A stretch of 64,000 nt of DNA, from contig CAMQGK010000242.1 of assembly GCA_947000775.1 (NCBI GenBank), positions 4,461,001 through 4,525,000 of the forward strand. The letters are read 5' to 3'. The first letter of the stretch is position 1. Every line of letters begins with the position of its first letter. Shown here piece by piece: positions 22,497-36,600 of this stretch. The DNA is from Pterois miles. Taxonomy: Eukaryota; Chordata; Actinopteri; Perciformes; Scorpaenidae. The translations under genes and the position numbers were made by a program. Below the pieces are notes generated by a model. That model was not told where the DNA came from, ran no database searches, and saw only the letters and a list, made by a program, of their open reading frames with translations.

Positions 22497-23218
22497 GTCT
22501 TAGTAAGATGTTGCTCCATCACGAACCTGTAGAGCAGCTGCAGCATTCTTTGGGTTAGATTGTCTGACGGTGCATTCAAAAGCCAGTATTTAGTCCATTT
22601 CAGTCAAGCTTAGTGCAGTTTGTTCAGGCCTTTGTGAATGCAGTAATTGTACCAACCAAAATAGTGAAGAACAAAAACCAAGATGTTGGCGACCAAAAAC
22701 CAAGACAGTGACGTTCAAAAATCAAGATTTTGACGAGTGGCAGTCCACAAACCAGTGGGTGACATCACGGTGGCTACGTCCACTCATTTATTTTTATTAA
22801 CTCATCCGCATATTTTCCAGGAAGACAGAAACTAATAAATAATCTAATTCGAGCTGTCAGTTTCATAATTTTGATGTTTCTGTAAATGCAATACAAACAC
22901 TATTTAATTGTATAAATATGTAGTATTGTATAAATTTTTTGATGGACGATTGACAGACAGACAGACAGACCTATTAACAGGAAACTGACATGCAGAAAGG
23001 TACACTGTGAAATCAGCACCACACATAATCAAATACATTCATACACAACATTAACATCGATTTACATGTGATAATGTGCACTTTTCTAAATGCAGATGGC
23101 ATACATGCAGTTATGCTCATATGCATATGTTCTCCTAATGTAAAGAAATGCACATAAGAAACACTTTATTTATGTTGGTGCTTATATTTTTATGCATTTT
23201 GCCGAGTTTTGTTTTTTG

Positions 23219-23264
<46 letters not shown>

Positions 23265-24174
23265 ATGTGATTAATGTGTGGGGTGAAAAAAATGTTCCAT
23301 TGTTTGCTTCTGCAGTTCATCAGATCTAATGAAAGCCAACAGGCCAGCTAACGCTGCACTGCTTTAGGGGAAATTATTCAACGTCCTGTATGTAACCAGC
23401 TCTCACTGTCTGTTAATATTCTCACACTGATGCCTGCACAGACTGAGATGGTGGTTGGACCCATGAGACCCTGCAGATGGGACAGCTTGTGCCATACTGT
23501 GGGCCGTCACATCCAGACGGTGAAATGTCACAAAAATGTCAGGGGAAACCCAGTTGGCTTGGTAGCAGATACTCTTCAGTGATACACCATTGAACAACAC
23601 CAAAGAAAAGGCCAACACTCAAGTGCTGTCAGGCTGCACACTGGCACTGTCGCCATTAGTCACACACTGGTTCAATATTTTATTTGCCTGTTTAAGACTG
23701 TAACAAGCAGAGTTCTGTATTTATTAGACATCAGTGAACATTTATTGGGAAAAACAAAGCTGTGGGCCCCAAATATTTAGTGATTAGCAGTGACAGACAG
23801 AGGCCTGCTCTTTGCAATCAGTCCGCGGCTTTAAAGGCATCTTAAATAATCTATGACCTTTATAGGACTTGTCGGAATTGCAACCAATTTGGCAGAACTT
23901 ATCTCCTCCTCCGAGTCTCTGGCACAGAACCAGCCTCCACCCCTCCACTTCCCCTGAGCGAAGGCAACTGACACTACTGCATTTTAAAAAAGGGGACAAA
24001 TATGCTTTCTAATGAGAGTGAGAATCCAGCACAAATGTCCCTTTTGAAGAGTTAATACATCAGGATGCAAAATACTGGAACAATAATGATAATGCTCTTA
24101 TTGTACAGTTGCAGGCTGTTCTTGTATACCGTTCGTAGCTATACTCTATGAAAAGTAATGCACAATAATTTGTA
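22497..24174. other. Non-coding DNA with (TG)n microsatellite
   Basis: (TG)n lies at 23222-23263, with a short (ACAG)n at about 22955. No exon recognised. Confidence 0.5.
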
Positions 24175-25283
24175 TATACACTAACCATATAATTAGGTAC
24201 ACCTTGCTAGTAAAAGGCTGGACCCCCTTTTTGCCTTCAGTGTTGCCTTAATTCTTCGTGGCATATCTTCAACAAGTTGTTGGAAACATTCCTCAGAGAT
24301 TTTGGTCCATATTGACATAAAGGCATCACACAGTTGCTGCAGATTTGTTGGCTGCACATCTATGATGTGAATCTCCCGTTCCACCACATCCCAAAGGTGC
24401 TCTATTGGATTGAGATCTGGTAACTGTGGAGGCCATTTGAGGACAGTGAACTCATTGTTATGTTCAAGAAACCAGTTTGAGATGATACAAGCTTCATGAC
24501 ATGGTGCATTATCCTGCTGGAAGCAGCCATCAGAAGATGGTCCACTGTGGTCATAAAGGGATGGACATGGTCAGCATTAATACTCAGCTAGGCTGCAACA
24601 TTTAAACCATGCTCAGTTGGTGCTAAGGGGTCCAAAGTGTGCCAAGAAAATATCCCCCACACCATTACACCACCACCAGCAGCCTGAACCGTTGATACAA
24701 GGCAGGATGGATCCATGCTTTCATGTTGTTTACACCAGATTCTGACTCTGCCATCTGAATGTAGCAGCTGAAATCGAGACTCGTCAGACCAGGCAACGTT
24801 TATTCAATCTTCGATTGTCTAATTTTGGTGAGCCTGTGTGAACGTGTTGTGTGTTCAGAGATGGTATTCTGCCTTCCTTGGTTGTAATGAGTGGTTATTT
24901 GAGTTACTGTTACCTTTCTATCATCTCCAACCAATTTGCCCATTTGCAGTTTTAGTGCACACAACTGCCACCCACTGGATATTTTCTCTTTTTCGGACCA
25001 TTCTCTGTAAACCCTGGTGATGGTTGTTTGAAAATCCCAGTAGATCAGCAGCTTCTGAAATACTCAGACCAGCCGGTCTGGCACCAACAACCACGCCACA
25101 TTCAAAGTCACTTAAATCCCCTTTCTTCCCCATTCTGATGCTCGGTTTGAACTTCAGCAAGTTGTCTAGACCACGTCTACATGCCTACATGCACTGAGTT
25201 GCGGCCATGTGACTGACTGATTAGCTATTTGTGTTAATAAACAATTGAACAGGTGTACCTAATTAATTATGTGGCTGGTATAT
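24175..25283 (-). mobile_element. Tc1/mariner-type transposon, near full length but inactive
   Basis: The ends are inverted around TAATTAGGTACACCT (left near 24190; right reverse-complements to TAATTAATTAGGTACACCTG near 25250). The minus strand encodes degraded transposase: an N-terminal helix-turn-helix part (MGKKGDLSDFECGVVVGA, LSISEAADLLGFS), a DESRFQLLHSDGR block with the first catalytic Asp region, then CFQQDNAPCHEA and DLNPIEHLWDVV with the remaining acidic residues. It ends near MPRRIKATLKAK. Frameshifts and stops separate these blocks. About 1.1 kb, a typical length for a Tc1-like element with short ends. Confidence 0.92.
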
Positions 25284-25329
25284 CTACATACCTATAGAAA
25301 TATGTATCTATGTGTATATAACCACAAAC

Positions 25330-25530
25330 CACAAACTTTTCCTAAACCTAGCTATGTAGTTTAGTTGCTTAAACGTAACCAAGTTGTTTCCTGTGAAGAT
25401 GGAAGTTTATTTTGAAAAGACTGTATGCTTATAACTAGTGGAAATTGACGTGTTTGCATTAAAAAATTAGGAATAACTTTTTGCAAGATATCATACAAAC
25501 AGTTGTATGAGAATGCGTCGATAGTTGTCT
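25330..25530 (+). repeat. Interspersed repeat, second copy of the 17480 family
   Basis: Shares GGAAATTGAC, the AAGATATCATACAAACAGTTG-like block and surrounding order with 17480-17620. Confidence 0.55.
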
Positions 25531-27894
25531 CTTGTTGAGCAGCTGTAGCTGAGTCCCAGTTCCAAACTGCATAGTAATTCATAACAGATTTTACTTAATC
25601 AGGGCAACATCACTGTTGAACTTTGGATGTTTTGCATCAGTTGACCAGTCGGTCTTCACTCCTACAAAGGTTGGGTTATATGTTAAACTTTCTCACTTTT
25701 TAAACTTTTCTTGGTGAGTTTTGTCTTGGTTAGTCTTTCCAACAATCACCAACTCTGGTTTGGTTGAAATAAACCCTTATTTCACCGAGTTAAATGTGAA
25801 AATGTGCCGGCTCTGCTCATTGTTTTCCCCACTGTCTCTCTTTGACTGCTCGGGCAACAAACAAGGATCATTACATTTGTTTGATCCAAAACTGATCATC
25901 ATAGCAGTAAGCATAGATCAAAAGTTTAGCTTGAAAACAGACTTTTTAAAAACAGACGAATCTAAGCAGCTGGTGAAGTAATGACACTGTCACTGTTAAT
26001 ATTCATAACTGCAGTTAAATTATGGTCATTTTGTGCTTTGAGGCAGTAAACTTGATGCTCATTTTACACAGTGTGTATAACCAAGAGCATGTATTTTCTT
26101 ATTTTCTGTCTTACGAATTGAAAATGTGGATGGATGTATTTAGACCAAGTTTTCGATGCACCTAAGTGTGCAGAACGTCTGCTCCTTGATGGATTGTTGT
26201 TAACTCCAACATCCAGGACATTAACGAGTACCGTAATGATCAGTAAATGATCTCCGCCGTATGAACAACAAACACACGTCTGCCCTATAGACTTTATATC
26301 CATTCAAGCTGTTTAGATGAGGCTACGATACCTCTGTGAGTCTGCAGCGAGAGCTCATCCCAGCGGTATTTGTTGATTAGCATATGAGCCAACTGGATTC
26401 TCCCTCATTATCTAACAAGCTAATTACAAGCTAATTATTTCAAGGGAGCGAGGTTAGCGCCTCAACTCTGCAAAGTTGTGAAATTGATAGAGACAATGCA
26501 GCAGTGAGGGTAATCATTATAATTGATATCTGCTCATGTAGCTGAGAAAGAAATCACGTTGAACCTCAGGTAAGAGTGGTACATATTTAATAAGAACACA
26601 ATCTGTACTGCAACGAAAACAACAGCCTGCAAAACGAACACATCTAATAGGAAATCTGTTTAGTTTACTGTGGAATGAAAGGCAGACAGTTTTTCTCTCA
26701 CTAGCTCTATTTTTAGATACTCAACACATGCATGAACATACATATGGCACACAACCAAGCTTGACCTTATGTTGATTTTTTTTTTTTTTTTTGCAGACAT
26801 TATCACATTATTTCTATGTTGCATTTGTTGCAAAAACAAACCAATGTTTAATGTTTAAAACTTACTGATGAAATTGGATGAGGCAGTATAATTTTTACAT
26901 AAACAGAAAACAACAGGACATTTCAAAATAAAATGGTCATCATGGTAAAAGAAGCCCTCCAGGTACAACACTGAATTATGGGCGTTGTAGTCTTCTCAAG
27001 TTGTAGAATAGATTTGTAGTTCCTTAAAGTAATACTAATCTATAGTTTTATATAAACAATGGATCAAATGGCAAAGTGTAACGTGATAAGAGTCAAGTGT
27101 CGAGTGGTCACACTGTATGGTGCTTCAACTGTGCGAGAGTCTGTGGATGGACGACCAAAATTTTGGACATGTCAGAAATTCATCTGACTGTCCGACCGCC
27201 GGTTGGAAGTAGTTTATCGTGCCTCAATCCCCTCCTGTACACTGCACGACCATCAACGCCTAATGAAACTGAAACTGGGTCAGTTTCTAAAATGAGTCCT
27301 GCGGCTCAAAATTCGGGCCAGAAACGGGCTAAAATTGTAGAGTGTGAGCCCAACTTTAGCCAGGTCATCAGGCAGTGAGTCTCATAAGAGTGTTTTGCAA
27401 GGTTTTCTTCATGTCTGCAATTTGTCAGTTACCTCGCTGCCAATATTAATAGTTTTGATGCATAATATTTGCATGCAAGTGTTTTGTATTTTGTTAATTT
27501 ATCAAGCCCCCGTCTGTACAGACCTTTATGGATCTTTCAGCTCACTGTTTTGGTTGTACGGCCCACAACTTTCCTGTTTTGGTTCACTCTTACAGCTCTC
27601 ATCAACATATTTTTTTCAGTGAGAAAGACACTGTACTCTACCTGCTCAGCACCAAACAGCAGACAGACACAGTTATGGCTGGTTCAGGCTACACGGTATC
27701 AGCTTGATTACAGCTCGACAGGTAAAGAGACAGATATTTCCCTCAGGAGTTGGTGGAGACCAAAAAAGAGCTAGAAGGACAGTGAATATTGTTGTTGCAC
27801 TTGTAAATAAGCAACTGTTTGCTAGTAAATTCATCAAATTAACCGAAGAGGTGATGATATGTCATGTGTTGTGTTTAGAGCTTGTTTCTGTTGC
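25531..27894. other. Non-coding DNA between znf804a and dusp19
   Basis: 26345-26560 has several AATTA cores (CTAATTACAAGCTAATTATT) and looks less repetitive than its surroundings; it may be a conserved element. At 27235-27360, TGTACACTGCACGACC and GGGCCAGAAACGGGCTAAAA match a reversed copy at about 38660-38740. I found no NUP35 exon here. Confidence 0.4.
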
Positions 27895-27931
27895 CCCCAA
27901 GTGGACAAAACAATCAGTGAATGCAGCTTTA
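27895..27931 (-). repeat. Repeat-like sequence abutting the dusp19 stop codon
   Basis: In the sense of dusp19 the stop region reads CCTTAAAGCTGCATTCACTG, then TTTTGTCCACTTGGGGGCAA. This matches my memory of a frequent teleost repeat end (TTAAAGCTGCA...CTAGGGGGCA). No second copy occurs in this window, so the identity is inferred. Confidence 0.4.
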
Positions 27932-28111
27932 AGGTTTGTAGGTCTGTAGTTGCTGGTAGAAGCCGGAGTTGGGGCGAATTGAGGGCCTCGCCAGCTTCAC
28001 CTGGTTGTACGCATCATCAAATGACAGCCCCTCCCTCAGCATCAGGTAGCCAATGACGATGGAGGAGGAGCGGGATACGCCCGCATTACAGTGGACCAGC
28101 ACCACGCCTTC
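27929..28111 (-). CDS. dusp19: dusp19 coding exon 4 with active site and stop
   Basis: 183 nt including the TAA stop at 27929-27931. It starts EGVVLVHCNAGVSRSSS, the HCx5R phosphatase signature, and continues through LARPSIRPNSGFYQQLQTYK. The acceptor is CTGTCTACAG. The coding sequence ends just after the region where human DUSP19 carries a short polar tail, and the DNA directly beyond the stop resembles a repeat. Confidence 0.95.
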   Translation of the reverse strand, partial: EGVVLVHCNAGVSRSSSIVIGYLMLREGLSFDDAYNQVKLARPSIRPNSGFYQQLQTYKP

Positions 28112-31100
28112 CTGTAGACAGAGAACAGCAACGAATAATAGAAAAGAGAGCTGGTCTTAAATCACAACTTACACATGTTCATTAGGAATTAAATGTATTC
28201 TTCACATTAGGAAAAAAACTGTGAGAAGAAAAATGGATTGCCTATTTGCCATCCATACATCATCCATCATCTGCAACCACTTATCGAGGTCGAGGGGGGC
28301 TGGAGCCAGCTGACATTGAGCAAAGGCGGGGTACAACCTGGATCATCACAGGGCTGACACACAGTTCACGCTCACATTCACGGCAATGTAAAGTCAACAA
28401 TTAACCTACATGTCTGGACTGTGGGAGGAAACCAGAGAACCCCATGATAACATGGGGAGAACATACAGAACCCACACAGAAGGACCCAGGTTGGAACCTG
28501 CGACCCTCTTGAGAGGCAACAGTGCAGCCCTGTCTGCTGTCTACCAGAGTTACCAGAGTCTACCAAAAATATACATGTAAGGGATAATGTACAGCAAGCC
28601 AGTCATTGTTGTGACAGGACAATGCAGGTGGTGAAGGGGGTTTATTTCATAACAACGACCTGCTAGCTGTGCATTATCTCGCTTATTACCCGGCTGCTTA
28701 CTTAAGAAATCAATAATTTGGCATAAAAATGGTCCTCCAGAGTCCAACATCAAAACTGTAGCCATAGCAACGGTCTGTATAAAGAAATAAGAGACCATAG
28801 AACGCCGTGATTGGCCAATCAGAGCAATAATCCTACTGTCAAACATCTTGCAGTTGGGGCAGACGGACATGCATGGTCTGTGTAGGAGTGTGCATTCGGT
28901 CGTACACCACAGCCTACTTCCTGCTTTGTTTCTGACGACATCCAGCTTGCTCTCTCACATAGTGGGAAACATTTTGCTCCCGAGGTCATGAAAAACACTC
29001 TGCGTGTACGATCAATTTATTTTTGGATTTTCTGAAATTCTATATTTCAGAACAGAGAAGAACCGGAACAATAGTCTGGAAACACAAATAGTTTTCCATA
29101 CTGTTTTCTTTTTTCCATACAGACCTGAGAATTACTAAAATCAAATTCCTTATTTGTCCATACTGCATAGGATCCCTGTATTGTCTTCACACAGCTTTCA
29201 ACATGCACTAAAAGCTCACATGGGCGGCCGGCTACGTAGACAAAGCTCAAAGAAGCTCTGATTACAACCCACAGAGGGAGCGAGACTTCACTCTCTGTTC
29301 AGGTAGACTAATGTCTACCTGACTAGACTAATGTCTACCTGAACTCCTCTACTGTATAAATTTAACATAGTATGGCATTTAATTGGTCACTTTGAATACT
29401 GACCGTGACCTGTGATTGGCTGACACACTCTGTTGTGTTGGACATACTTGTCAACCCTCCCAGGTTTCCCGGGAGACTCCCGTTTCTCATTGCCCTCATT
29501 ATCACAGCCTCTTTCTGTTACTGTACAGAGTGTATAAGCCCTATTGTTTCCACCCGGGCGACTATAGAGCAACACCAAATGTTGTTTCCTGGTAGAAGAG
29601 AGCTGTTTGTGAACATTCACAACACAACACGGTTTGAGCTCGCCATACATCACGCCGTGCAATGTCAGATGGGCTTTGCTCAGTGCTGTTAAAAGACATC
29701 ATGGTCAAGCCATGGGAAAGACCAGGTTTCAGAGCTCAGTGGTCCCGTTGTCATGTTGTGTCTGAAAGGACTTCAGTGAGTGAGAGAAAGAGAGAAATGG
29801 GGAGAACTATGTAGTAGTGGGGCAAAAAATGAATGAATCAGCAAAAACTCATCATTTAATCCAGAGATTAACACAAATTCACATCACGAATTATTCAGTT
29901 TTCCTTTCTGAGAGTTAAAAGTCAAATTAAAAGTAGGCCTAGCAAACATAAACATGCTGTTGCAGCATACTTATTATTTCATTATTTTCATTCTTTAAAC
30001 ATCACTAGGATGCAGGAAACAAAGGCTGAAACTCCCATTTTTATTTGTATTTTAATAGTATTGGTAGTTTCAGACTAACATCAGCACATAAAAACAAATT
30101 ATCTTGTTTTTATAGTGATATTTTCCCCACTGTGGGACCAATAAAGGAATATCTTATCTTATCTTATCTTATTTGGATTAGATCTCAACATTTGTCCTCT
30201 TGGAAATCTGTTGTTTCCGACTTTCCAACACTCTGAAAGGAGCGTTAGAGCATGCAGAGACGGAATAAATCTGTCTGTAATATTAATGTAGATGTAATTA
30301 TTTCATGCCTAGAGTGCCTGACTGGGAATGATTTTTTTTTTAAATTCCAGCCACATCTTTAGACAATGGGTGCAGTCCCACGGCTCCCATCTGAAGCTCA
30401 GCATATTGACACATTCGTCTCTTTTATTCAACCTCTCATATCATAATAATAACAAAGTCTGCTTTCAGAACAGAAACTGTAAGCACATTTTTGACTTAAC
30501 ATGTCAATTAATACCCACTGAGGGATTTAAATTAGCTTCGGCTACACACCCAGTTTCTGTAATTGACATGCTATCACTGTTATCTGTGCTTTCATTTCAA
30601 AATATGACCCAATCAGGCCGTTCCTCTGGGTGAAATACAATCAAATGAAGCACATACAGAGAGAATGACATCAGTCTTTAATAAGATCCATCAATCAGAA
30701 GAGTTTCTCTGCTCCTTTATATTATTTGTGCCGTTGTCTGCAGTCACTACAGCAACATTTCAGCTCTCGTTTTTCAGCAGAACAGAAAACTTTCTGCAAA
30801 CTGAAAATTGCCTGAACGAGATAATCCATCACAGCAAACATGGAGACTTAATTTGGTTTTGTCAGAGTTTCTTGTTTTGCTGTTATTTCATTGCGCTCGA
30901 GTTGAGTGTTTTCATATCAGTGCTCACATCACATTATGTTCTGCTTACGGTCAATCTCCTGACACACAGGAAATAATGCTCTGCCTGGAAATAATCCCTT
31001 AAAAAGTCTTACATACAGCACACAGAATGACTGAGGGAACTGTGTAAACTTTCTACATTAACTGACCCCAGCATGGTCGTATAATAGGTATTCTGACCAC

Positions 31101-32731
31101 CCACCTCTCCTTTGTGCTGAGCTACAGATAACCGACTGCAGCAGATGTATGTAAATGCGTCGCAGTGAGGTAGCAGAATAGCTGTGTGTGCACACTGACA
31201 TGTTAAATTAGCTGGCGGACATAAAAGACGACATTGTTAGGCTACATGAGCCTCCTGAGAGAAGGTAGATATAGAAATGTTTAAAGAGATTTAATGCATT
31301 TTTTATCTGGTAAAACAGGAAACTGTGTGTCTGCGTCTGTCCTTTTTACTCCACTACATTTACCTGTTGGCTATTTACTAGATTTTTGGCAGATTAAATG
31401 CTCATCTGCGTTATTTTCCTTTTTTTTTTTTTCCAAATAGAAACACCCACTCAGTCACTAACAGAAAGCAGTGATGTAGGTCACCAAAGTACGCTAATAA
31501 ATAAGGTTTTGAATAATGTGAATGCTAGCACTAGCTGAATCAACGTTAGCAGTGCTATGTTTGGAAATAACTGACAGGGTTGGTTTTGGTTTTCTGCAGT
31601 GAGGTTGTATGTATACTTCTGTGTCCTGAGAGGTAAAATTACTGTTTTTGAGAGTGGAGTCTGGTGGCTTTGAAGAGAGAAATATAACGGCTTCAGTTCC
31701 TCAACAGAAAGGGCTAAATATAGCATACACTTCAACTGATGTTGATTTTTTGTAGGTGGTCCTAAGCCACTTTATGTCCCCTTCATCCAGATCGCCCTTT
31801 GAATTAATAATTAATTCATTATACATATAATTTCCAATAATAAAATATGCATACACTTGCATAAGTCAAGGATATTTACCCACTTATCAACCCCATGTTG
31901 ATAAGAGTATTAACTAGTTGACAAATCTCCCTTTAAGGTACATTTTGAACAGATGCATGATTAACTATGGACAATCATGAAATAATCACAATTCAATATT
32001 TGAATTGATTCACAGCCCTAATTAGGAAACTTCAAAAATAGTTTAAAAAGAAATCACTGCTTAGCTTAAACATTAGTAAGCTGTAAGTGACCACAGTGAG
32101 CCCTGTTTCTTTACACTATGTTAATGGTTAATCTCAGTAATCGTTGAACCGACAAATAAAGGTGTTCACCACAAATTTAAGTTTGTTTTCCTTAGTAATG
32201 TATGTTATCAGGCTACATCATCATTTAAATATTTTAATCGATTGATAACCTTAATATTAATCTAATAATGTACTATGTAAACACATAAGGCTGAAGATTA
32301 ATGATGCTGTAATGTCTGTGTGGTAAATATGAAGCTATCAATAGCAGTTGGTTAACTTAGCTTAGCATAAAGACTGTTCAATATATGACAATATGACAAT
32401 TCATATTTTATGGGGGTGATGTGCCAAAATATTTCAAATACATCAAACTTTCCTTTTAAAATGTATGATTTATAATCAGAGCCTCAGCTTTTAAGGGCGT
32501 ATTTTAGCTTAAAGTGTTGCTGCTTTATTTAAGTTTAAATACTTTAATGTGAATAATTACATGCTAATTACCTGTTGTTGTGCCTGATCTATGAAGGCGC
32601 TGCATTCCCCGAGATACGAGGTGATGTCGGTGTCTGGGAGGTCCAGGATCTGCAGCGTTTTATAAACCAGCTGATCTGGGAACAGGTTAGTGACTCCATA
32701 GGCCACGTTTAGTACATGAGACACCTGACAG

Positions 32732-32780
<49 letters not shown>

Positions 32781-33603
32781 GGGACACTCCTTGAGCAAAT
32801 GACCCCCGAGCATTGAGCTGTTTTAAAGGCTGTTTTGGTTTTGTCAAGAGAGGAAGAGAGATATTCTGTCAGCCATATTGATGACATGACACAACCTGAA
32901 TGTGACTGAGTGAGAGGGCAGAGAGACGAGCTGGAGGAGGGCTGATGGAAGAGGGAGAGGTGGGAGGCAGGAGGGAAGACAGATGGCTCCAATTCATTTT
33001 GCAGTATCTGTCTACTCTCACTTAAATTTAGCTTACCTCTGAGGGCTAAACTCTCTCCCCCTCTACATCTGCTTCTAACATCCAACATCCTTTTACACAA
33101 GTTAAAGGATGAGTCTAGTGATTTTCTGTATGTTTATAATTATCAAAAACACAACGCATTATTTTGCATCTATAGCCTGGTATATCTTCTTCCTCTGTGC
33201 CATAGAGCTCCATTAAAAATACATGAAGTGGGTGACATGTCCCTTTATTACCATGAACAAACACTCGGTGTGACTTAATCACACATTCACCGTCCTGCTG
33301 CATCAAATGTGTATTAATCTGCAGCAAAAAACAGCCCCCAACGAATGCAATATTTACTGTTTGAGTAACCATTAAAACAAGTAAAATTAATTAAAAATAG
33401 ATTTTAAAAATCTTGTAATCTTAATATATATTTTTTCTTTAATTATATGTATTTATTTATTACACAGTCTTGCTGCTCTTATCTTTGTAATGATCAGGCT
33501 TTTGGAATATCTTGGTTGTATGTTTATTTATTTATTAATAGTCCTATGTAAGTAGTGACCAGATGTTGAAAATAAAACCTAAAAATACATTAAAACAGGA
33601 AAC

Positions 33604-33657
<54 letters not shown>

Positions 33658-36600
33658 GAACAACATAATAAATATATATCATATGCATACATATGTTTTG
33701 TGAAACCTGGACACCTTCACCATGTTTCTGATCTTCCTGTGCCTCGGCCATGTTCGCAGGTGTGTTATCAAATTAAGTTAAGTCGCAATTAGTCAGCGAA
33801 GCAAAAGAATATGATGAGTGATGATGTAATTTGGGTCCACCTGCTGAAACAAACTTCTGAAATGCAGATGGTACAGACATGTTTTTACTGCTCTTCACTC
33901 GTAACTAACGGTTTCATCGAGAGGTTAAATCCAGCAGAGTGCAGGATGTGATCAGACCAAGAAGACTTATATTCTTCCCGTCTTAAATAGAGATTTGATT
34001 TACCTATAAACACTTCACTTAAACACTTAAACAGTGTTAAAGTCCTTGTATGGAGATAGCAGTGAATGTTTATTAAATGTTCTTCTGGTAAGAACAGCTC
34101 CTTTGAGCCCGCTATCTTGTCTGGGCTTTATTCGCTGTGTGGGAAGCCCTGCTTGGTTTGGTTATTAGGCAGTCAATGTTTCATCCCAGAAACAGGAAGT
34201 GAAGGCATCAGTAATCTCTCCAATTCATCATCCTGAGACTGCACAGGCAGCAGAATGCTGGTGGCCACGAGCAGCCACTGCAGAGAGGAGTATTCACATC
34301 TCTCTGAGACTTACAGTAATCATTTACTCCCTCTGCTGAGCGTAACTGTCACTGCACGGCGAGTCACCGGGCTCCTCTGGCTATTGGCTGGTTGTTGCCG
34401 AGGAGCAGCAGGACGCCGCACACCTACACAGCGTCCTCTAATCTCATGTCACTATGATCACAACGTGGCAAGGGCATGCCCGCTCTATTGATCCCTCCGT
34501 ACTGACCTTATATCTCTGCAGGGTGTCAATGTCGTGGGCTGCATCCTGAGAGGCTGAAACAGGCAGAAACAACTCGATAAGACGACAGACTGGAGGGCAT
34601 GCCTCTGCCTACCAAAACATAGCTATTTAAGAAATAAAACACTTCCTGCAGGCTCACAATAATTGCTGAGTTATAAAATGATCAAATGCTGCATTTCCCT
34701 CCTTGTTCTCATGAATATTTATCTGCATCTCTTGTTTATTTTTAAACGAGAGAGACTAAATGTACCACTTAATTCAGCTAAACAGTATTACAGTGGTATT
34801 ATTATGATGATGATGATGATGATGGTTTTGTTAAAACTAAACATTGATTCAGCTGTGAGTCATTTATCAAACAAACATCTCCTGGTTACAGCTTCTAACA
34901 TTTGAGCATTTGCTTTACTCTTTATTGTCTTATCATTATAAGTTACATATATTTGTGTTTTAGACTGTTGGTTGATCTGAAGATATCTCTTTGGGAATCG
35001 TGAAAATTTGAAAGGCACTTTTCTTTACTTCTATGACAATTTATACACAATCACAAATACAATCAAAAGATTAACTGATAATGAAAATATTCCTCATTCT
35101 TGAAAATATAAATCAGTGGTGGAATCTAACTAAATACATTTACTCAAGAACCATGCTTAACATTATTATTATTATTATTACTCATTATACCTGTATTTTA
35201 CTTGAGTATTTCCACTTCTACTCCACTGGGTTTCAAAGGGCAATGATGTACTTTGTACTACAATTACTTTTAAGCCATTTAAGTGGCAAAAATTTGCCCA
35301 AATTCATCAAAAATGTTTTCTGTTTACAGCTCCAAAAATGTGAGGATTTGCTATTTTCTTTATTTTTAAAATAATTTTAAGTTGAATATATTTGACTGCT
35401 GGTTTTAGACTGCTGATATCTGAAGATATCTCCCTGGGATTTGGACAAATATGAAAGTCATTTTTCTCTATTTTATAGAAACTCATCGTTTAATCGCAAA
35501 TACAGTAAAAGGGTGAGCTGATAATGAAAATATTCCTTTTTCATGATGATATAAATCAGTGGTGGGATGTAACTAAACACATTTACTCAAGTACACTTTT
35601 GTCATACTTGTACTTTACTTGAGTTTTTCCATTTTATGCCAAATATTGTACTTTTTACTCCACTACATGTATTTTTGACACTTACAGTTTCTTTTTACAT
35701 TTGCATTTCCTGCATTACGTTACCCACTTGCTAGCCTGTTAAATCATTAGCCTCTGTGGCTTCTAGATGCCGAGAGAAATGTTAATATTGCTGTTGCTTA
35801 GCAGCGATGTTTTCACGACTTAACCACTTGAACGGCAAGCATATTGTGTCCACGATTTCCCATGTTGTAAAACACGAGCTCACAGGTTTCATTTGAAGGC
35901 AACGTTAGTTCCATCCTCTCCTGTCCCTTCTGGTTGCAAAAAACCAAGATGACAAACGTCAGGCTTCAAAACGCCAGTCCACAAACCAATGGGTGATGTC
36001 AGCATGACGATGTCCACTCTTTATATACAGTCTATGATTGCAACCAACTGAAACTTCTCGTGTGCCAAGCGTGTAGGAAAACTACGGTGGCCGACGCGAA
36101 AGCATGAAAACACACATATCCCTCTCTAAAGCCAGTGTTTGGTTTGTCCGTTCAGGGCTACTGTGAAAACATGGCGGCTGTTTCCATGAAGAGGACCCGC
36201 TCCCTACGTAGATATAACTCATTCTAAGCTAACGAAAACACGATTCTTATTCTAACATGATCATACACTAAAGAAAACCCATTTATTAATATAATAAGTA
36301 TTTCTGATCTATAGATTACAATCAATGAGGACAGAAAAACAAAGAGTCATTATACAGTGGAAGTTGTTCACTATGCGTTTGACAACAAAAATCTTTAGCC
36401 TTGAAGCAGATAATAAGTAAGGATAATGTACAGCGAGCTGGTCATTGTTGATGCCCATGTCTCTCTCTGAAGAGGTTTATTTCAAACAATGACTGGCTAG
36501 CTGCACTTTATCACACTTATTACACAGCTACTTACTTAACAAATCAATAATTTCATGCAATAACGTTCAGCCAGAACCCGAGATCTAAACTGCAGCCAAA

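Larger units (their letters stand above)
32780..34506 (-). other. dusp19 intron 2
   Basis: Contains the 33289-33375 repeat (paired with 13392-13480) and an (AT)n run at 33609-33650 followed by (AC)n. The rest is unassigned. Confidence 0.6.
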
